Source: Kribbella sp. VKM Ac-2568 (lineage in GTDB: Bacteria > Actinomycetota > Actinomycetes > Propionibacteriales > Kribbellaceae). From it: a DNA stretch of 64,000 nucleotides. Location of the stretch: positions 310,001 to 374,000 of the forward strand of contig NZ_SLVF01000002.1 of assembly GCF_004345365.1 (NCBI RefSeq), in the 5' to 3' direction. Made by a program: the position numbers and the translations under genes. Within the stretch, counting starts at the first letter, position 1. Each line of letters opens with the position of its first letter. Shown piece after piece: positions 1-11,261 of the stretch. A model generated the notes under the pieces. It ran no database searches. It was given only the letters and a program-made list of their open reading frames with translations, and had not been told where the DNA came from.

Positions 1-118
1 GGCGGCAACCGATGAACCGCGCAGGAGAAGCCAAGCCGCAAGGCAGGCCCAGCGTCAGGCCGGACCGGCGGTCAGGCGCGGGCACTACCGCGAGTCAGGC
101 CGTGAGCAATGCCGCGAT

Positions 119-409
119 TTAGGCGGCGGAGGCGACGACCTCGGTCTCGATGGTGGGATGAGCCAGCACCAGAGCCTCTTCGCGGGCCAGGTCCTCGCTC
201 ACCTCGGCGAAGATCGTCGACAAGGGAACTTCCAGCGCCATGCAGATGGCGGCGAGCAGCTCGCTCGAGGCTTCCTTCTGACCGCGCTCCACCTCGGAGA
301 GATAGCCCAGGCTGACCCTTGCATCGGCGGACACCTCGCGCAGAGTGCGCCCCTGGCGCAGCCGCTTGCGCCGCAGGACGTCGCCCAGCAGGCCACGAAC
401 CAGCACCAT
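119..409 (-). CDS. clgR: ClgR-type XRE-family transcriptional regulator
   Basis: The 96-residue protein is almost entirely one Cro/C1-type helix-turn-helix (about residues 8-65, with the motif [16 protein letters not shown]), followed by a short acidic tail ending in Ala-Ala. ClgR activates clp protease genes in actinobacteria, and a C-terminal Ala-Ala is the known signal for its ClpP-dependent turnover. The ATG at 409 follows GGAAGGGAG at good spacing; the frame is open further upstream, but that part does not look like protein. It lies downstream of pgsA and cinA, the position it holds in Mycobacterium and Streptomyces. The family and context are strong; the Clp regulon link is inferred from homologues. 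Confidence 0.9.
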   Translation of the reverse strand: MVLVRGLLGDVLRRKRLRQGRTLREVSADARVSLGYLSEVERGQKEASSELLAAICMALEVPLSTIFAEVSEDLAREEALVLAHPTIETEVVASAA

Positions 410-560
410 GAGGTTTCTCCCTTCCGCCTGTCGGACCGAACCTACTCGCACCGTAGCCCGTCCGTGAGAACCAACGGTACCCGCTGCCGGGTCACTACTC
501 CTCGCAATGTCCAGCTTCGGTGCGCCGTACCAGTCTGCCTTACCTGTCCCCATGCTGGTC

Positions 561-1091
561 TCAACACCCCGGTACGGCCAGATCTTCCGCCACGAGTTCT
601 GCCGCCAGGTCCAGAACAGCTTCGACGCTGCCGCGGCGGATGGTTGCCCGGTCCCCACTCAGGGACAATTTTCGTACCTTTACAACGTCCGGACCGGCCG
701 CCGCGACATAGACCGTGCCCGCCTCGATCCCGTCCTGCGGGTCCGGGCCGGCGACACCGGTCGTGGCCAGGCCGTAGGTGGCCCCGAGCCGCTCCCGTAC
801 GCCGGCTGCGAGGGCTGCTGCGGTGTCGGAGTGCACCGGGCCCACCTGGGCCAGCAGGTCCGTCGGAACGCCTGCGAGGGTCGCCTTCAAGTCCGTCGCG
901 TAGACGACCACGCCGCCGCGGTAGATCGCGGAGATGCCCGGGATGTCCGTCAGCGCTGCGCCCACCAGGCCGCCGGTGAGCGACTCGGCCGTGGCGAGGG
1001 TCTCCCCGCGGTTCTTCACCAGTTCCACCAGCCGCTGTAGCGCGGTCCCGACGGCGTCCTGACCCCTGGGAGTGGGCGCTTCCTGACTCAT
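561..1091 (-). CDS. cinA: CinA C-terminal-domain nicotinamide-nucleotide amidohydrolase
   Basis: The 176-residue protein corresponds to the stand-alone CinA C-terminal domain (PncC type), which deamidates NMN to NaMN in pyridine-nucleotide recycling. Family motifs are visible: [11 protein letters not shown] near residue 30, [13 protein letters not shown] near 60 and [15 protein letters not shown] near 115. The N-terminal MoaB-like domain of long CinA proteins is absent, as is normal in actinobacteria. The ATG at 1091 overlaps the pgsA stop by 4 nt, so the two genes are translationally coupled. A gap of about 150 nt separates it from clgR, which probably has its own promoter. Confidence 0.92.
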   Translation of the reverse strand: MSQEAPTPRGQDAVGTALQRLVELVKNRGETLATAESLTGGLVGAALTDIPGISAIYRGGVVVYATDLKATLAGVPTDLLAQVGPVHSDTAAALAAGVRERLGATYGLATTGVAGPDPQDGIEAGTVYVAAAGPDVVKVRKLSLSGDRATIRRGSVEAVLDLAAELVAEDLAVPGC

Positions 1092-1711
1092 GGAAGGGGG
1101 CGCTTCGCGGCGGCCCGGAGGCGGAGGGCTCGGCCGACGTAGTCGAGGCCAGTGACGATGGTGACGATCACGGCCGCGCCCATGAACACGACTGCCGTCC
1201 AGTGCAGAACGGCCACCGACTGCCACGGAAGGAGGTAGAGGCCGAGCGCGATCGCCTGGAGAACGGTCTTCAGCTTGCCGCCGCGGCTGGCGGGCATCAC
1301 GCCGTGCCGTATCACCCAGAAGCGCAGCGCGGTGACGCCCCACTCACGGACCATCACAACGATGGTCACCCACCACGGCAGCTCGCCGAGGATGGACAGT
1401 CCGATGAACGCGGCTCCGGTGAGCGCCTTGTCGGCGATCGGGTCGGCGATCTTGCCGAAGTTGGTGACCATGTTCCACCGGCGCGCGATGTCGCCGTCGA
1501 ACCGGTCGGTGACGATCGCCACTACGAACGCGGCGGTCGCGAGCAGCCGGGTCTCGGTGTCCTGGCCACCGTCGCGGAGCAGCAACCACACGAACAACGG
1601 CACCAGCACCAGTCGCAGAACCGTCAGCGCGTTCGCCACATTCCAGGCGCTCGGCGCGCTGAGCGGTCCGGAGGCGGCGTGCGGCACCGGATTCGTCGGC
1701 GGGATGGTCAC
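1088..1711 (-). CDS. pgsA: CDP-diacylglycerol--glycerol-3-phosphate 3-phosphatidyltransferase
   Basis: This integral membrane CDP-alcohol phosphatidyltransferase (207 aa) makes phosphatidylglycerol phosphate, the precursor of phosphatidylglycerol and cardiolipin. The complete signature D-x2-DG-x2-AR-x8-G-x3-D-x3-D is present: D69, D72, G73, A76, R77, G86, D90, D94. Several hydrophobic helices surround it. It overlaps rimO upstream and cinA downstream by 4 nt each, giving a rimO-pgsA-cinA operon. This order is conserved around ftsK and clgR in actinobacteria, and the length is normal for the family. Confidence 0.93.
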   Translation of the reverse strand: MTIPPTNPVPHAASGPLSAPSAWNVANALTVLRLVLVPLFVWLLLRDGGQDTETRLLATAAFVVAIVTDRFDGDIARRWNMVTNFGKIADPIADKALTGAAFIGLSILGELPWWVTIVVMVREWGVTALRFWVIRHGVMPASRGGKLKTVLQAIALGLYLLPWQSVAVLHWTAVVFMGAAVIVTIVTGLDYVGRALRLRAAAKRPLP

Positions 1712-3339
1712 GCGGTCAGGTTAGCTGCCGCGACGCCCTCTCGGGTGCCCACGTGCGCGGCGAATTCGGCGATCAGGTCGACACCCTCGGTTCCGACCAC
1801 CTCGGCAGAGACCAGGTCGCCGATGGCCAGGCCGTCGGGAAGCCCGGTCAGCGTGGTCGAACCATCCACCTCCGGCCCCTGGTGGGCGGCACGGCCCTCG
1901 GCGGTGTCGCCGTCGATCGACTCGACCAGCACCTCGACCGTCTCGCCGATCCGGGACTCGGCGCGCGCGGAGGTCAGGTCCTCGGCGAGCCGGGTGACGC
2001 GATCCAGCCGGGCCGCGATGGTGTCCTCGTCCAGCTTGCCGTCGTACGTCTCCGCCTCGGTGCCGTCCTCGTCCGAGTACCCGAACACACCGATCGCGTC
2101 GAGTCCGGCGCGGGAAAGGAAGTCGCAGAGAATGTCCACGTCCTCCTCGGTCTCCCCCGGGAACCCGACGATCACGTTGCTGCGGATGCCGGCGGTCGGC
2201 GCCTGCGCGCGGACCTGCTCGATCAGTTCGAGGAACCGCTCCGCATCACCGAACCGGCGCATCCGCCGCAGCAGTGGTCCGGAGGCGTGCTGGAAGGAGA
2301 GATCGAAGTACGGCGCGACGCCCGGGGTGGACGCCATCGCCGTGATCAGCGTCGGTCGCATCTCGGCCGGCTGCAGGTACGACACGCGTACCCGGGTGAG
2401 GCCGGGGACCTCGGCGATCTCGGCGACGAGGGTCTCCAGCAGGCGGAGGTCGCCCAGGTCCTTGCCGTACGAGGTGGAGTTCTCCGAGACCAGGAAGACC
2501 TCGCGGACGCCGTTCTCGGCGAGCCAGTGCGCCTCGCCGAGTACCTCGGTGGGACGACGGGACACGAACGCGCCGCGGAAGGCGGGGATCGCGCAGAACG
2601 CACAACGACGATCGCACCCGGACGCGAGCTTCAGCGGGGCCATCGGGCCACCATCGAGCCGGCGACGCATGATCCGGGGTCCGCTCGCCGGCGCGGAGGC
2701 CAGGTCAGGCGCATCGATCGTCAACTCGCGGTCGGCCGCTTTCACGGTCCGCCCCTTGAGCTCCTTGCCGTCCACGCCGCCGTCGCCTGCGGCCTCGCCA
2801 CCCACCAACGCCTCACGAGTGAGGTCGTCACCCGCTGGAGCGTTGACTGCGGTGGTGTCGTGGGGGTTGCCGTGACCGGGGAGGGCTACGCCGGTGGCGT
2901 TCGCGCGGTCGGCCGGGGCGAGTGGGAGGAGCTTGCGGCGGTCGCGCGGTACGTGCGACTGGTGCTTGGTGCCGGACAGGATCGAGCGGAGCCGCTCGGA
3001 GATGTCCGCGTAGTCGTCGAAGCCGAGCACGGCGTCCGTCTCGGGCAGCGCCTCGGCCAACTGCTCGCCGTACCGCTCGGCCAGGCAGCCGACGGCCACG
3101 ACGGCCTGGGTCCGGCCGGATTCCTTGTAGTCGGAGGCGGCGAGCAGGGTGTCGACCGAGTCCTTCTTGGCGGCCTCGACGAACCCGCAGGTGTTCACCA
3201 CCACGGTGTCCGCCTCGGCGGCGTCGTCGACGAGGCGGAAGCCGCCGGCCTCGAGCCGTCCGGCCAGTTCCTCGGAGTCGACATCGTTGCGGGCACAGCC
3301 CAGCGTGACCAGGGCGACGGTCGTGGGAGTCGTAGTCAT
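1708..3339 (-). CDS. rimO: Ribosomal protein S12 methylthiotransferase RimO, with an enlarged linker
   Basis: This radical-SAM enzyme methylthiolates an Asp of ribosomal protein S12. The N-terminal UPF0004 domain has the three cluster cysteines C15, C51 and C85. The radical-SAM motif is GCDRRCAFC (C242, C246, C249), followed by the catalytic barrel and a C-terminal TRAM domain. At 543 aa it is clearly longer than most RimO proteins (about 430-500 aa). The extra length sits at about residues 125-222, between the UPF0004 and radical-SAM domains, and is Ala/Gly/Asp-rich and probably disordered. I chose the ATG at 3339 because the protein then begins [19 protein letters not shown], typical of the family. 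Confidence 0.93.
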   Translation of the reverse strand: MTTTPTTVALVTLGCARNDVDSEELAGRLEAGGFRLVDDAAEADTVVVNTCGFVEAAKKDSVDTLLAASDYKESGRTQAVVAVGCLAERYGEQLAEALPETDAVLGFDDYADISERLRSILSGTKHQSHVPRDRRKLLPLAPADRANATGVALPGHGNPHDTTAVNAPAGDDLTREALVGGEAAGDGGVDGKELKGRTVKAADRELTIDAPDLASAPASGPRIMRRRLDGGPMAPLKLASGCDRRCAFCAIPAFRGAFVSRRPTEVLGEAHWLAENGVREVFLVSENSTSYGKDLGDLRLLETLVAEIAEVPGLTRVRVSYLQPAEMRPTLITAMASTPGVAPYFDLSFQHASGPLLRRMRRFGDAERFLELIEQVRAQAPTAGIRSNVIVGFPGETEEDVDILCDFLSRAGLDAIGVFGYSDEDGTEAETYDGKLDEDTIAARLDRVTRLAEDLTSARAESRIGETVEVLVESIDGDTAEGRAAHQGPEVDGSTTLTGLPDGLAIGDLVSAEVVGTEGVDLIAEFAAHVGTREGVAAANLTA

Positions 3340-3494
3340 CACTCCGAGTATGACTGCTGCACCCGACGCCTCGAAATCAGCCGCCCACGAAGAGCCAGGA
3401 TCCCAACCCACCCATGTGAGGGGCGCGGACCCCGGACCGACTTACGCGAAAGGCACCGGACCCTGAACCACCCAGCGAACGCGCAGGTCCCACT

Positions 3495-3512
3495 CACCCG
3501 CGCGGACGGGTG
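3495..3512 (-). terminator. Possible weak terminator downstream of the RodZ-like gene
   Basis: CACCCG-cgcgga-CGGGTG forms a 6-bp GC stem about 30 nt past the RodZ-like stop codon, in the roughly 200-nt gap before rimO. There is no U tract, so support is weak. The rest of the gap shows no gene. Confidence 0.3.
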
Positions 3513-3541
3513 CGGGATGGCGACCGGCCCTCGCCGAATCG

Positions 3542-4297
3542 TTAGTTCGGTCTGGTTAGTTTGCCGGTGGAGGTGATGGTGAAGCGTTTGGCGGGTGGGA
3601 TGGACAACTTGTTGTTGATCAGGACGGTGATGTTGCCGCCGTTGACCAGGGAGACTCGCATTTCGCCTTTGTTGACGATGGTCTGGGTGGAGCCCGGGCC
3701 CAGCCGGCCTTGGAAGAGGCGGACGCCCCTGGAGTTCCGGACGGTGACGTAGGAGCCGTCGCCGCGGGCGGTGAGGGTGAGCTTGACGATGCCCGGCTTC
3801 ACGACCGGCGGCTTGGCCGGGGGCTTGGGCTTCGCCGACGGCTTGACGGTCACCTTGGGAGCGGGCGTGGTGACGACCGGGGTCGGGGCGGTCTTGGAGG
3901 CGTTGGCCTCCACGTCGCTCGGGAGCGTGAAGAGGCGGACCATTCCCCAGCCCATCAGGCCGACCAGGATCGCGCCGAGGACCACGGCCCAGCGCGGACG
4001 TGCCGGGTGCAGGGTCGGTCGCCGGACCTGCGCGCGCTCGTCGCGGCGGCTGCGGTCGGCGTCGGGCTCCGGATGCGTCTCGTCGAACTTCGCCAGCAAC
4101 ACCTCGGCGTCGGTCTTGACCACGCGGGCGATCGCACGGATGTGGCCGCGGGCATAGAAATTGCCACCGCAGCGGGTGAAGTCGTCGGCTTCCATGGCGG
4201 CGAGCAGACCGGATCTGATCCGGGTCGAGGCACTCAACTGCTCGATCGTCATGTCAGCCCGTTCGCGGGCCGCCGTGAGCTCGCTGCCGATGCTCAC
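3542..4297 (-). CDS. RodZ-like membrane-anchored helix-turn-helix protein
   Basis: The 251-aa protein has the RodZ/HTH_25 plan. A cytoplasmic HTH (about residues 1-70, MSIGSELTAARERADMTIEQ) is followed by a charged linker, one transmembrane helix (about 103-123), a Pro/Lys/Thr-rich extracytoplasmic stalk (130-170) and a C-terminal DUF4115-like beta domain (170-251). RodZ proteins link cytoskeletal proteins to wall synthesis; in non-MreB-dependent actinobacteria the role is less certain. It lies in the ftsK-rimO interval, a common location for this family. The first residues match family starts. Confidence 0.82.
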   Translation of the reverse strand: MSIGSELTAARERADMTIEQLSASTRIRSGLLAAMEADDFTRCGGNFYARGHIRAIARVVKTDAEVLLAKFDETHPEPDADRSRRDERAQVRRPTLHPARPRWAVVLGAILVGLMGWGMVRLFTLPSDVEANASKTAPTPVVTTPAPKVTVKPSAKPKPPAKPPVVKPGIVKLTLTARGDGSYVTVRNSRGVRLFQGRLGPGSTQTIVNKGEMRVSLVNGGNITVLINNKLSIPPAKRFTITSTGKLTRPN

Positions 4298-4389
4298 GTC
4301 TCCACCGCCTCTCCACCGTCGTCGACAAGTTTGTTCAGATCCGCTGACACCACAGTCAACGGCCTTGGTCAGACGGGGTCACGCGGATG

Positions 4390-4962
4390 TCAGAGTTGTT
4401 CCCTGACCGGACACCTGGTGTCTGCCAGCAAGTGCAGCGCCTGAACCACTTCCCCGTTCGACGGCCGAGCCGTCAACCCGAACGGTACCGCGAGTGAGGT
4501 TCCCGTCAGGCGACGGTTGGCATCAGTCACCTTGCGACTGGCTTGCGACATCGCTCCGAGCACCGGCCCGGGGTCCAGCAGGTGTACCGCGATCCGCCCG
4601 TCGTCGAGCAGGTGCCGCCGTGGCAGGACGGTGACCTCCTCGATCTCTTCCCAGCGAGTACCGATCCATTCGTTGCGGATCCGCAACCGGATCCCGACCT
4701 CGTCGGCGACCAGTAGCGCCCCGACCGTCATCGCCCGGGCGCAGATCACCGCCAGTACGCCGAACGCCGCGGCCGCGATCCAGCGCAGTACACCGGTGGG
4801 GCTGCTCGAAGCGGAGGCGGCGAATCCGAGCGCGACCAGGACGGCGCCGAGGGCCAGGCCCCCGTGCACCTTCTGGGAGGCACGGATGGTGAACTCCGTG
4901 GCGACGGAATCCGGGTCGACAGCGTGCTGCTCAGACCGAGCCATCGCGGTATGGGCGGTCAC
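4390..4962 (-). CDS. Membrane protein with a bacterial PH-like domain
   Basis: The 190-aa protein has two predicted membrane helices at about residues 34-50 and 58-77. A C-terminal region resembling the bacterial PH-type domain follows, with the recognisable stretch VADEVGIRLRIRNEWIGTRW. It starts 3 nt after the ftsK stop codon, so it is probably co-transcribed and translationally coupled with ftsK. Its function is unknown; a role at the division site is suggested only by position. Confidence 0.7.
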   Translation of the reverse strand: MTAHTAMARSEQHAVDPDSVATEFTIRASQKVHGGLALGAVLVALGFAASASSSPTGVLRWIAAAAFGVLAVICARAMTVGALLVADEVGIRLRIRNEWIGTRWEEIEEVTVLPRRHLLDDGRIAVHLLDPGPVLGAMSQASRKVTDANRRLTGTSLAVPFGLTARPSNGEVVQALHLLADTRCPVREQL

Positions 4963-4965
4963 GGG

Positions 4966-7575
<2,610 letters not shown>

Positions 7576-7648
7576 ATCTAGCAGGCTACCCCGACTACCT
7601 CTCGAGTCACACGTGTCACACGCCGATCACACCGCCCCATCCGTAGGG

Positions 7649-8471
7649 TCACAACCCCGCCACCCGCTCCCGCTGAAGCCTCTTCAGGCCCAGCGCGTGC
7701 CAGATCAGCACATACCCGGCGAGTGCCAGGAGCACACCTGAGGCGGCCCCGGTCAGCAGCAGCCGCGCGACCGCTTCCCCGAGCAGCGGACCCTCGGCCC
7801 GGCCCACCTCCACAACTGGCGGCAGCTGCGGCCAGAAGGACCACCGCCACAAGTACGGCGTACCGGGCGGGTGCGGGGACGTAACGGCTGGAGTCGACCG
7901 GGCTGGGCGGGGTCTTGCGCCACCAGAAGTACAGCCAGATCGCGATGACCAGGACGCCGCCCACGCTGCTCAAGTACTGCAGCACACGGTTGAGGTCCCA
8001 GAACGGGGTGATGTCGGCGGTGAAGAACTTCCAGTTGTGCCGGACGAGGTACCCGTCGTAGTGCGTGAACGAGTCCCACAGCACGTGGGTGAACGCGCCG
8101 ATCACCGTCGACACCACGATCCAGAACAGATCCACGAGGCTGGGGATCCGGAGGCGCACAGCAGGCGACGGCAATCGGCCGGCGAGGGCGGCGGGAGCCA
8201 GGGCGAGCAGCGGCCGCTTCACCAGCAAATGGAAGACCAGCAGGATGAGCAGAGCCAGCAGCGGGTCCAGCCAGAACGCAGCCGAGAACTCGTGCGTCCG
8301 CGTGATGGTGAGGTTCCCGTCGATGTACATGGTCGCGAACCGGTAGGCGGCACCGACGTACAGCAGATCCGGCGCGACCGCACCCGCCACCAGCGCCGAC
8401 GCCACCAACGGGCCTCGCATCAACGGCAACACCGCGGCCGGATGCGCTAACGGAAAAGGCACCCGCCGCAC
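7649..8471 (-). pseudogene. DUF4184 family membrane protein, apparent frameshift
   Basis: The N-terminal ~205 residues form a multi-helix membrane protein of the DUF4184 type. They start MRRVPFPLAHPAAVLP and include the His/Asp-rich stretch THVLWDSFTHYDG. After PARYAVLVAVVLLAAAAA (about 7820-7845) this frame turns into low-complexity Gly/Arg/Ala sequence. The adjacent frame instead continues as a plausible last membrane helix, LLLTGAASGVLLALAGYVLI, and a basic tail ending at 7649. I infer a one-base-scale frameshift, real or a sequencing error. If translated as read, the protein would run to 7578 with a nonsense tail. Confidence 0.65.
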
Positions 8472-8497
8472 ATTAGTTGCCCAGGAGGTCTAAATCC

Positions 8498-9016
8498 TCA
8501 GGCGCCGGTGACACCGTCGATCTGTTCGCGTAGGAGGTCCGCGTGGCCGCAGTGCCGGGAGTATTCGCCGATCAGGTGGATGTAGATCATCCGGAGACTC
8601 GAGGGCTCGCCGCTGAAGGTGAAGCGGTCGTCCAGGGAGTGGCCCTCGGCGGCCTTGTCGGAGAGGGCCCATTCGGCGATCAGAGCCTCGTACTCCGACT
8701 GCGCCCGGCTGGCGTCGATCAGCTCGAAGTCCGCGTCCTTTCCGAGCTCCGGCGCGAACAGGGGCTCGGCCGGGTCGTCGCCGGCGAAGTGGATGCGGAA
8801 CCAGATGCGCTCCACCTTCGTGGCGTGGCGGATCAGCCCGAGCAGCGAGAGGTTCGAGGGCGGCGCAGGCCGGACGGCCAACTGCTCGGCGGTCAGGCCA
8901 ACGCACTTGTAGAGCAACGTCGTTCGGTAGAAGTCCAGGTAGCCGGCGAGCAACTCCCGCTCGGGTGCCACCAGCGAACCCTCGGGTCGCTCGATCTCAG
9001 GCGCGGTCCAGGTCAT
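8498..9016 (-). CDS. DinB-like DUF664 family protein
   Basis: The 172-residue protein is all-alpha, with the conserved metal-site histidines of DinB/YfiT-like four-helix bundles: H near 'LLGLIRHATKVERIW', and HLIGEYSRHCGHADLLRE at the C-terminus. DUF664 members are putative metal-dependent thiol transferases or mycothiol-related enzymes; the substrate is unknown here. The ATG at 9016 is preceded by GGGGGAGGA. A longer open frame upstream is antisense to the VOC gene and was not used. It stands between a VOC protein and the DUF4184 gene on the same strand. Confidence 0.85.
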   Translation of the reverse strand: MTWTAPEIERPEGSLVAPERELLAGYLDFYRTTLLYKCVGLTAEQLAVRPAPPSNLSLLGLIRHATKVERIWFRIHFAGDDPAEPLFAPELGKDADFELIDASRAQSEYEALIAEWALSDKAAEGHSLDDRFTFSGEPSSLRMIYIHLIGEYSRHCGHADLLREQIDGVTGA

Positions 9017-9056
9017 CCGCGCATCCTCCCCCGCCGACCGCCACCGCACCAACTGA

Positions 9057-9428
9057 TTAGCCGGGATGGACCGGGGGCGCCCAGCCCGGACGCGGGATGA
9101 GGCAGAACGGGTGGCCGGCCGGGTCCTCGAACACATTGCCGGACAGCTTCCGGGCGCCCAGCGCCAGGACCTGCGGTTCGGCGGCCTGCACATCGTCGAC
9201 CATCACGTCGAGATGGAACTGCTGCGGCCGCTCCGGATCCGGCCAGACCGGCCGCCGGTGATCCGACGCGAGCTGGAACGCCAGCCCCGAAGTCGTGTCG
9301 TTCACCGCGATCACCACCCAGTCGACGCTCTCGTAGGTGATCGGCAGCCCGGTCAGCTCCGAATAGAACCGCGCCAGCGCCGAAGGGTCCGGGCAGTCGA
9401 GCACCACATGGTGAAGTCGTCCGATCAT
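9057..9428 (-). CDS. VOC superfamily (glyoxalase/bleomycin-resistance-like) protein
   Basis: This 123-residue single-domain VOC protein has two beta-alpha-beta-beta-beta modules, beginning MIGRLHHVVLDCPDPSALAR and ending with the typical FEDPAGHPFCLIPRPGW strand. H7, a Glu/His in the second module (FHLDVMVDD) and the family layout suggest a metal-binding dimer. The substrate is unknown. Its start faces the 180-nt control region of the SAM-IV-regulated gene. Confidence 0.88.
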   Translation of the reverse strand: MIGRLHHVVLDCPDPSALARFYSELTGLPITYESVDWVVIAVNDTTSGLAFQLASDHRRPVWPDPERPQQFHLDVMVDDVQAAEPQVLALGARKLSGNVFEDPAGHPFCLIPRPGWAPPVHPG

Positions 9429-9545
9429 GCCGCCATCATCGTCCAGACCCTAGCGTCCGAAGAAGTGCGGACCCGGGTCAGCAGTTCTTCGGACGTAAGG
9501 GCCAGGAGAGCCTTCCGGAAGATCGCTGTCTCACGATATGTCCGG

Positions 9546-9566
9546 CTATCCCATCTAATGAGATAG
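9546..9566. promoter_or_regulatory. Imperfect palindrome upstream of the SAM-IV leader, possible operator
   Basis: CTATCcCAT-cta-ATGaGATAG has 9-nt arms, 8 of which pair, around a 3-nt centre. It lies about 45 nt before the riboswitch, where a promoter must be. This is direct sequence evidence for a dyad; that a repressor or activator binds it is inference. Confidence 0.45.
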
Positions 9567-9608
9567 CTGCTGGCGCACGGACAAGGTCGTTGGTTACCGT
9601 CTTCGGCA

Positions 9609-9722
9609 GGTCATGAGTGCCAGCGCGAAGCCCCGGCTTGCTGGCCGGCAACCCTCCTCCGCGGTGGGGTGCCCCGGGTGAGGACCCGGCCGTTCGGATA
9701 CCCCGAATCGGCAAGTGCGGAC
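9609..9722 (+). ncRNA. SAM-IV riboswitch
   Basis: The leader of the aminotransferase gene matches the SAM-IV aptamer as I know it from actinomycetes. A P1 arm GGTC (9609-9612) is followed by the ATGAGTGCCAGCG, GCTTGCTGGCCGGCAACC and CGCGGTGGGGTGCCCCGGGT segments, and GACC (9683-9686) closes P1. A further hairpin, TTCGGATACCCCGAA, and GGCAAGTGCGG (the pseudoknot region) lie downstream. The ATG follows about 18 nt later, so SAM binding probably controls translation initiation or early termination. A covariance search with the Rfam SAM-IV model would settle the exact boundaries. Confidence 0.9.
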
Positions 9723-9739
9723 CACCCGGGAGCAGAACC

Positions 9740-11107
9740 ATGTCGATCCTCTCCATCCTCGAGCCTGCCAACTCCGCCGCGAGCAGCCGTCCGGCCGTCG
9801 CGCGGCTCACCTCCGGCAGCATCCCCGCCACCGTCGCGGCCGACCTGCTCGTACCGCTGGCCGACGGCCGGGTGACGGACTACGCGAACTTCGACCACGG
9901 AGCCAGCGCGCCTTGTCTCGAGTCGGTCCGCGCGGCCGTCGAGGCAGCCCTCCCGTCGTACGCGTCGGTGCATCGTGGCAACGGGTACGCCTCCCGGATC
10001 ACCACCCAGTGGTACGAGCGGGCGCGCAGCGAGGTCCACACCTTCGTCGGCGCCCGCAGCACAGACCAGGTGATCTTCACCCGGCAGACCACCGACGCCC
10101 TGAACCTGCTGGCCCGAGCGGTGCCGGCCGACGCGACCGTGATCGTCTTCGAGTCCGAGCACCACGCGGCTCTGCTCCCCTGGCCGGCCGAGCGCACCAT
10201 CCGCCTCGCGGCTCCGACCTCCCAGACGGCAGCCGTGACTGCCGTCGCCGACGCACTCCGTACTGCGCCCGACGGCCCGCGCCTGGTCGTCCTCACCGGC
10301 GCCTCCAATGTCACCGGCGAGATCTTCCCGATCGAGGAGATCGCCGCTGTCGCCAAGGCCCACGGCGCGCGGGTCTGCCTCGACGCCGCCCAACTGGCGC
10401 CGCACCGCCCGGTGGACATCGAGGAGCTCGACGTCGACTGGGTCGCCCTGTCGGGCCACAAGCTCTACGCCCCGTACGGCGCGGGCGCCCTGATCGGCCG
10501 CGCCGACTGGCTGAACGCGGCCGACCCGTATCTGTACGGCGGTGGCGCCACCGCCGCCGTGACCCCCGAAGCCACCGTCTGGAACGAGGGTCCGGCGCGC
10601 CACGAAGGCGGCTCCCCCAACGTCATCGGCGCGATCGCCCTGGCCGCGGCCTGTGCCGCGATCAGCAAGCACCGCGAGGCCATCGAGCAGCACGAGCGCA
10701 GCCTGCTCGCCCGGCTTCGCACCGGCCTGGCGCAGATCCCCGGTGTAACGACGTACTCGATCTTCGGAGCCGAGGCGGACCGTGTCGGCACCGTCTGCTT
10801 CACCGTCGAGGGGGTCAGCTCAACCGTGGTCTCCGCGGCACTCTCGGCGGAGTACGGGATCGGCGTGCGGGACGGCAAGTTCTGCGCCCACCCGCTGGTC
10901 GGTCACCTGCTCGCCGAGTCCCCGGAGCACGGAACGGCCGTCCGCGCCAGCCTAGGCCTCGGTACCAGCCGCGAGCACGTCGATCGCCTCGTCACCGCGG
11001 TCCGCACCCTCGCCACCACCGGCCCGGCGTCGGAGTACGTCGAGTCCGCCCACGGCTGTCAGCCGGTAGGCGACCCCCGCGACCTCGAGGCCCCCCAGAT
11101 CTGGTGA
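9740..11107 (+). CDS. Class V aminotransferase, cysteine-desulfurase-like, under SAM-IV control
   Basis: The 455-aa PLP enzyme is of the IscS/SufS fold. The PLP lysine is K241 in ALSGHKLYAPYGAGALIGR. C382 in RDGKFCAHPL sits where SufS-type desulfurases have their persulfide cysteine (family text GHHCAQP). The ATG at 9740 follows GGGAG within the riboswitch expression platform, which fixes the start. The riboswitch implies a role in methionine/cysteine/SAM sulfur supply, or in trimming sulfur compounds when SAM is low. No Suf scaffold genes are adjacent, so an Fe-S role is not indicated. The exact substrate is not known. Confidence 0.88.
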   Translation: MSILSILEPANSAASSRPAVARLTSGSIPATVAADLLVPLADGRVTDYANFDHGASAPCLESVRAAVEAALPSYASVHRGNGYASRITTQWYERARSEVHTFVGARSTDQVIFTRQTTDALNLLARAVPADATVIVFESEHHAALLPWPAERTIRLAAPTSQTAAVTAVADALRTAPDGPRLVVLTGASNVTGEIFPIEEIAAVAKAHGARVCLDAAQLAPHRPVDIEELDVDWVALSGHKLYAPYGAGALIGRADWLNAADPYLYGGGATAAVTPEATVWNEGPARHEGGSPNVIGAIALAAACAAISKHREAIEQHERSLLARLRTGLAQIPGVTTYSIFGAEADRVGTVCFTVEGVSSTVVSAALSAEYGIGVRDGKFCAHPLVGHLLAESPEHGTAVRASLGLGTSREHVDRLVTAVRTLATTGPASEYVESAHGCQPVGDPRDLEAPQIW

Positions 11108-11261
11108 CACACCCGCACCTGCCAACCGCCTGAGCCCGATCCACCGCTCGGAGAGACCCAGGCCTGGTAGGTGGCAGAAGCGTCCGGCAGCAGCCCTGCA
11201 AGGTGAGCGGCAAACGCCAAGCAGAACCAGCCACGCCGGACTATGAGCGAGTCACCCCGGA

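Noticed and set aside
1202..3576. Two open frames of 557 and 607 codons opposite rimO and pgsA
   Set aside because: Mirror frames of well-supported genes; no domains.
11108..11261. CCAGGCCTGG palindrome between the aminotransferase and the LuxR-type gene
   Set aside because: A 10-bp restriction-site-like palindrome without a loop; too short to call a terminator.
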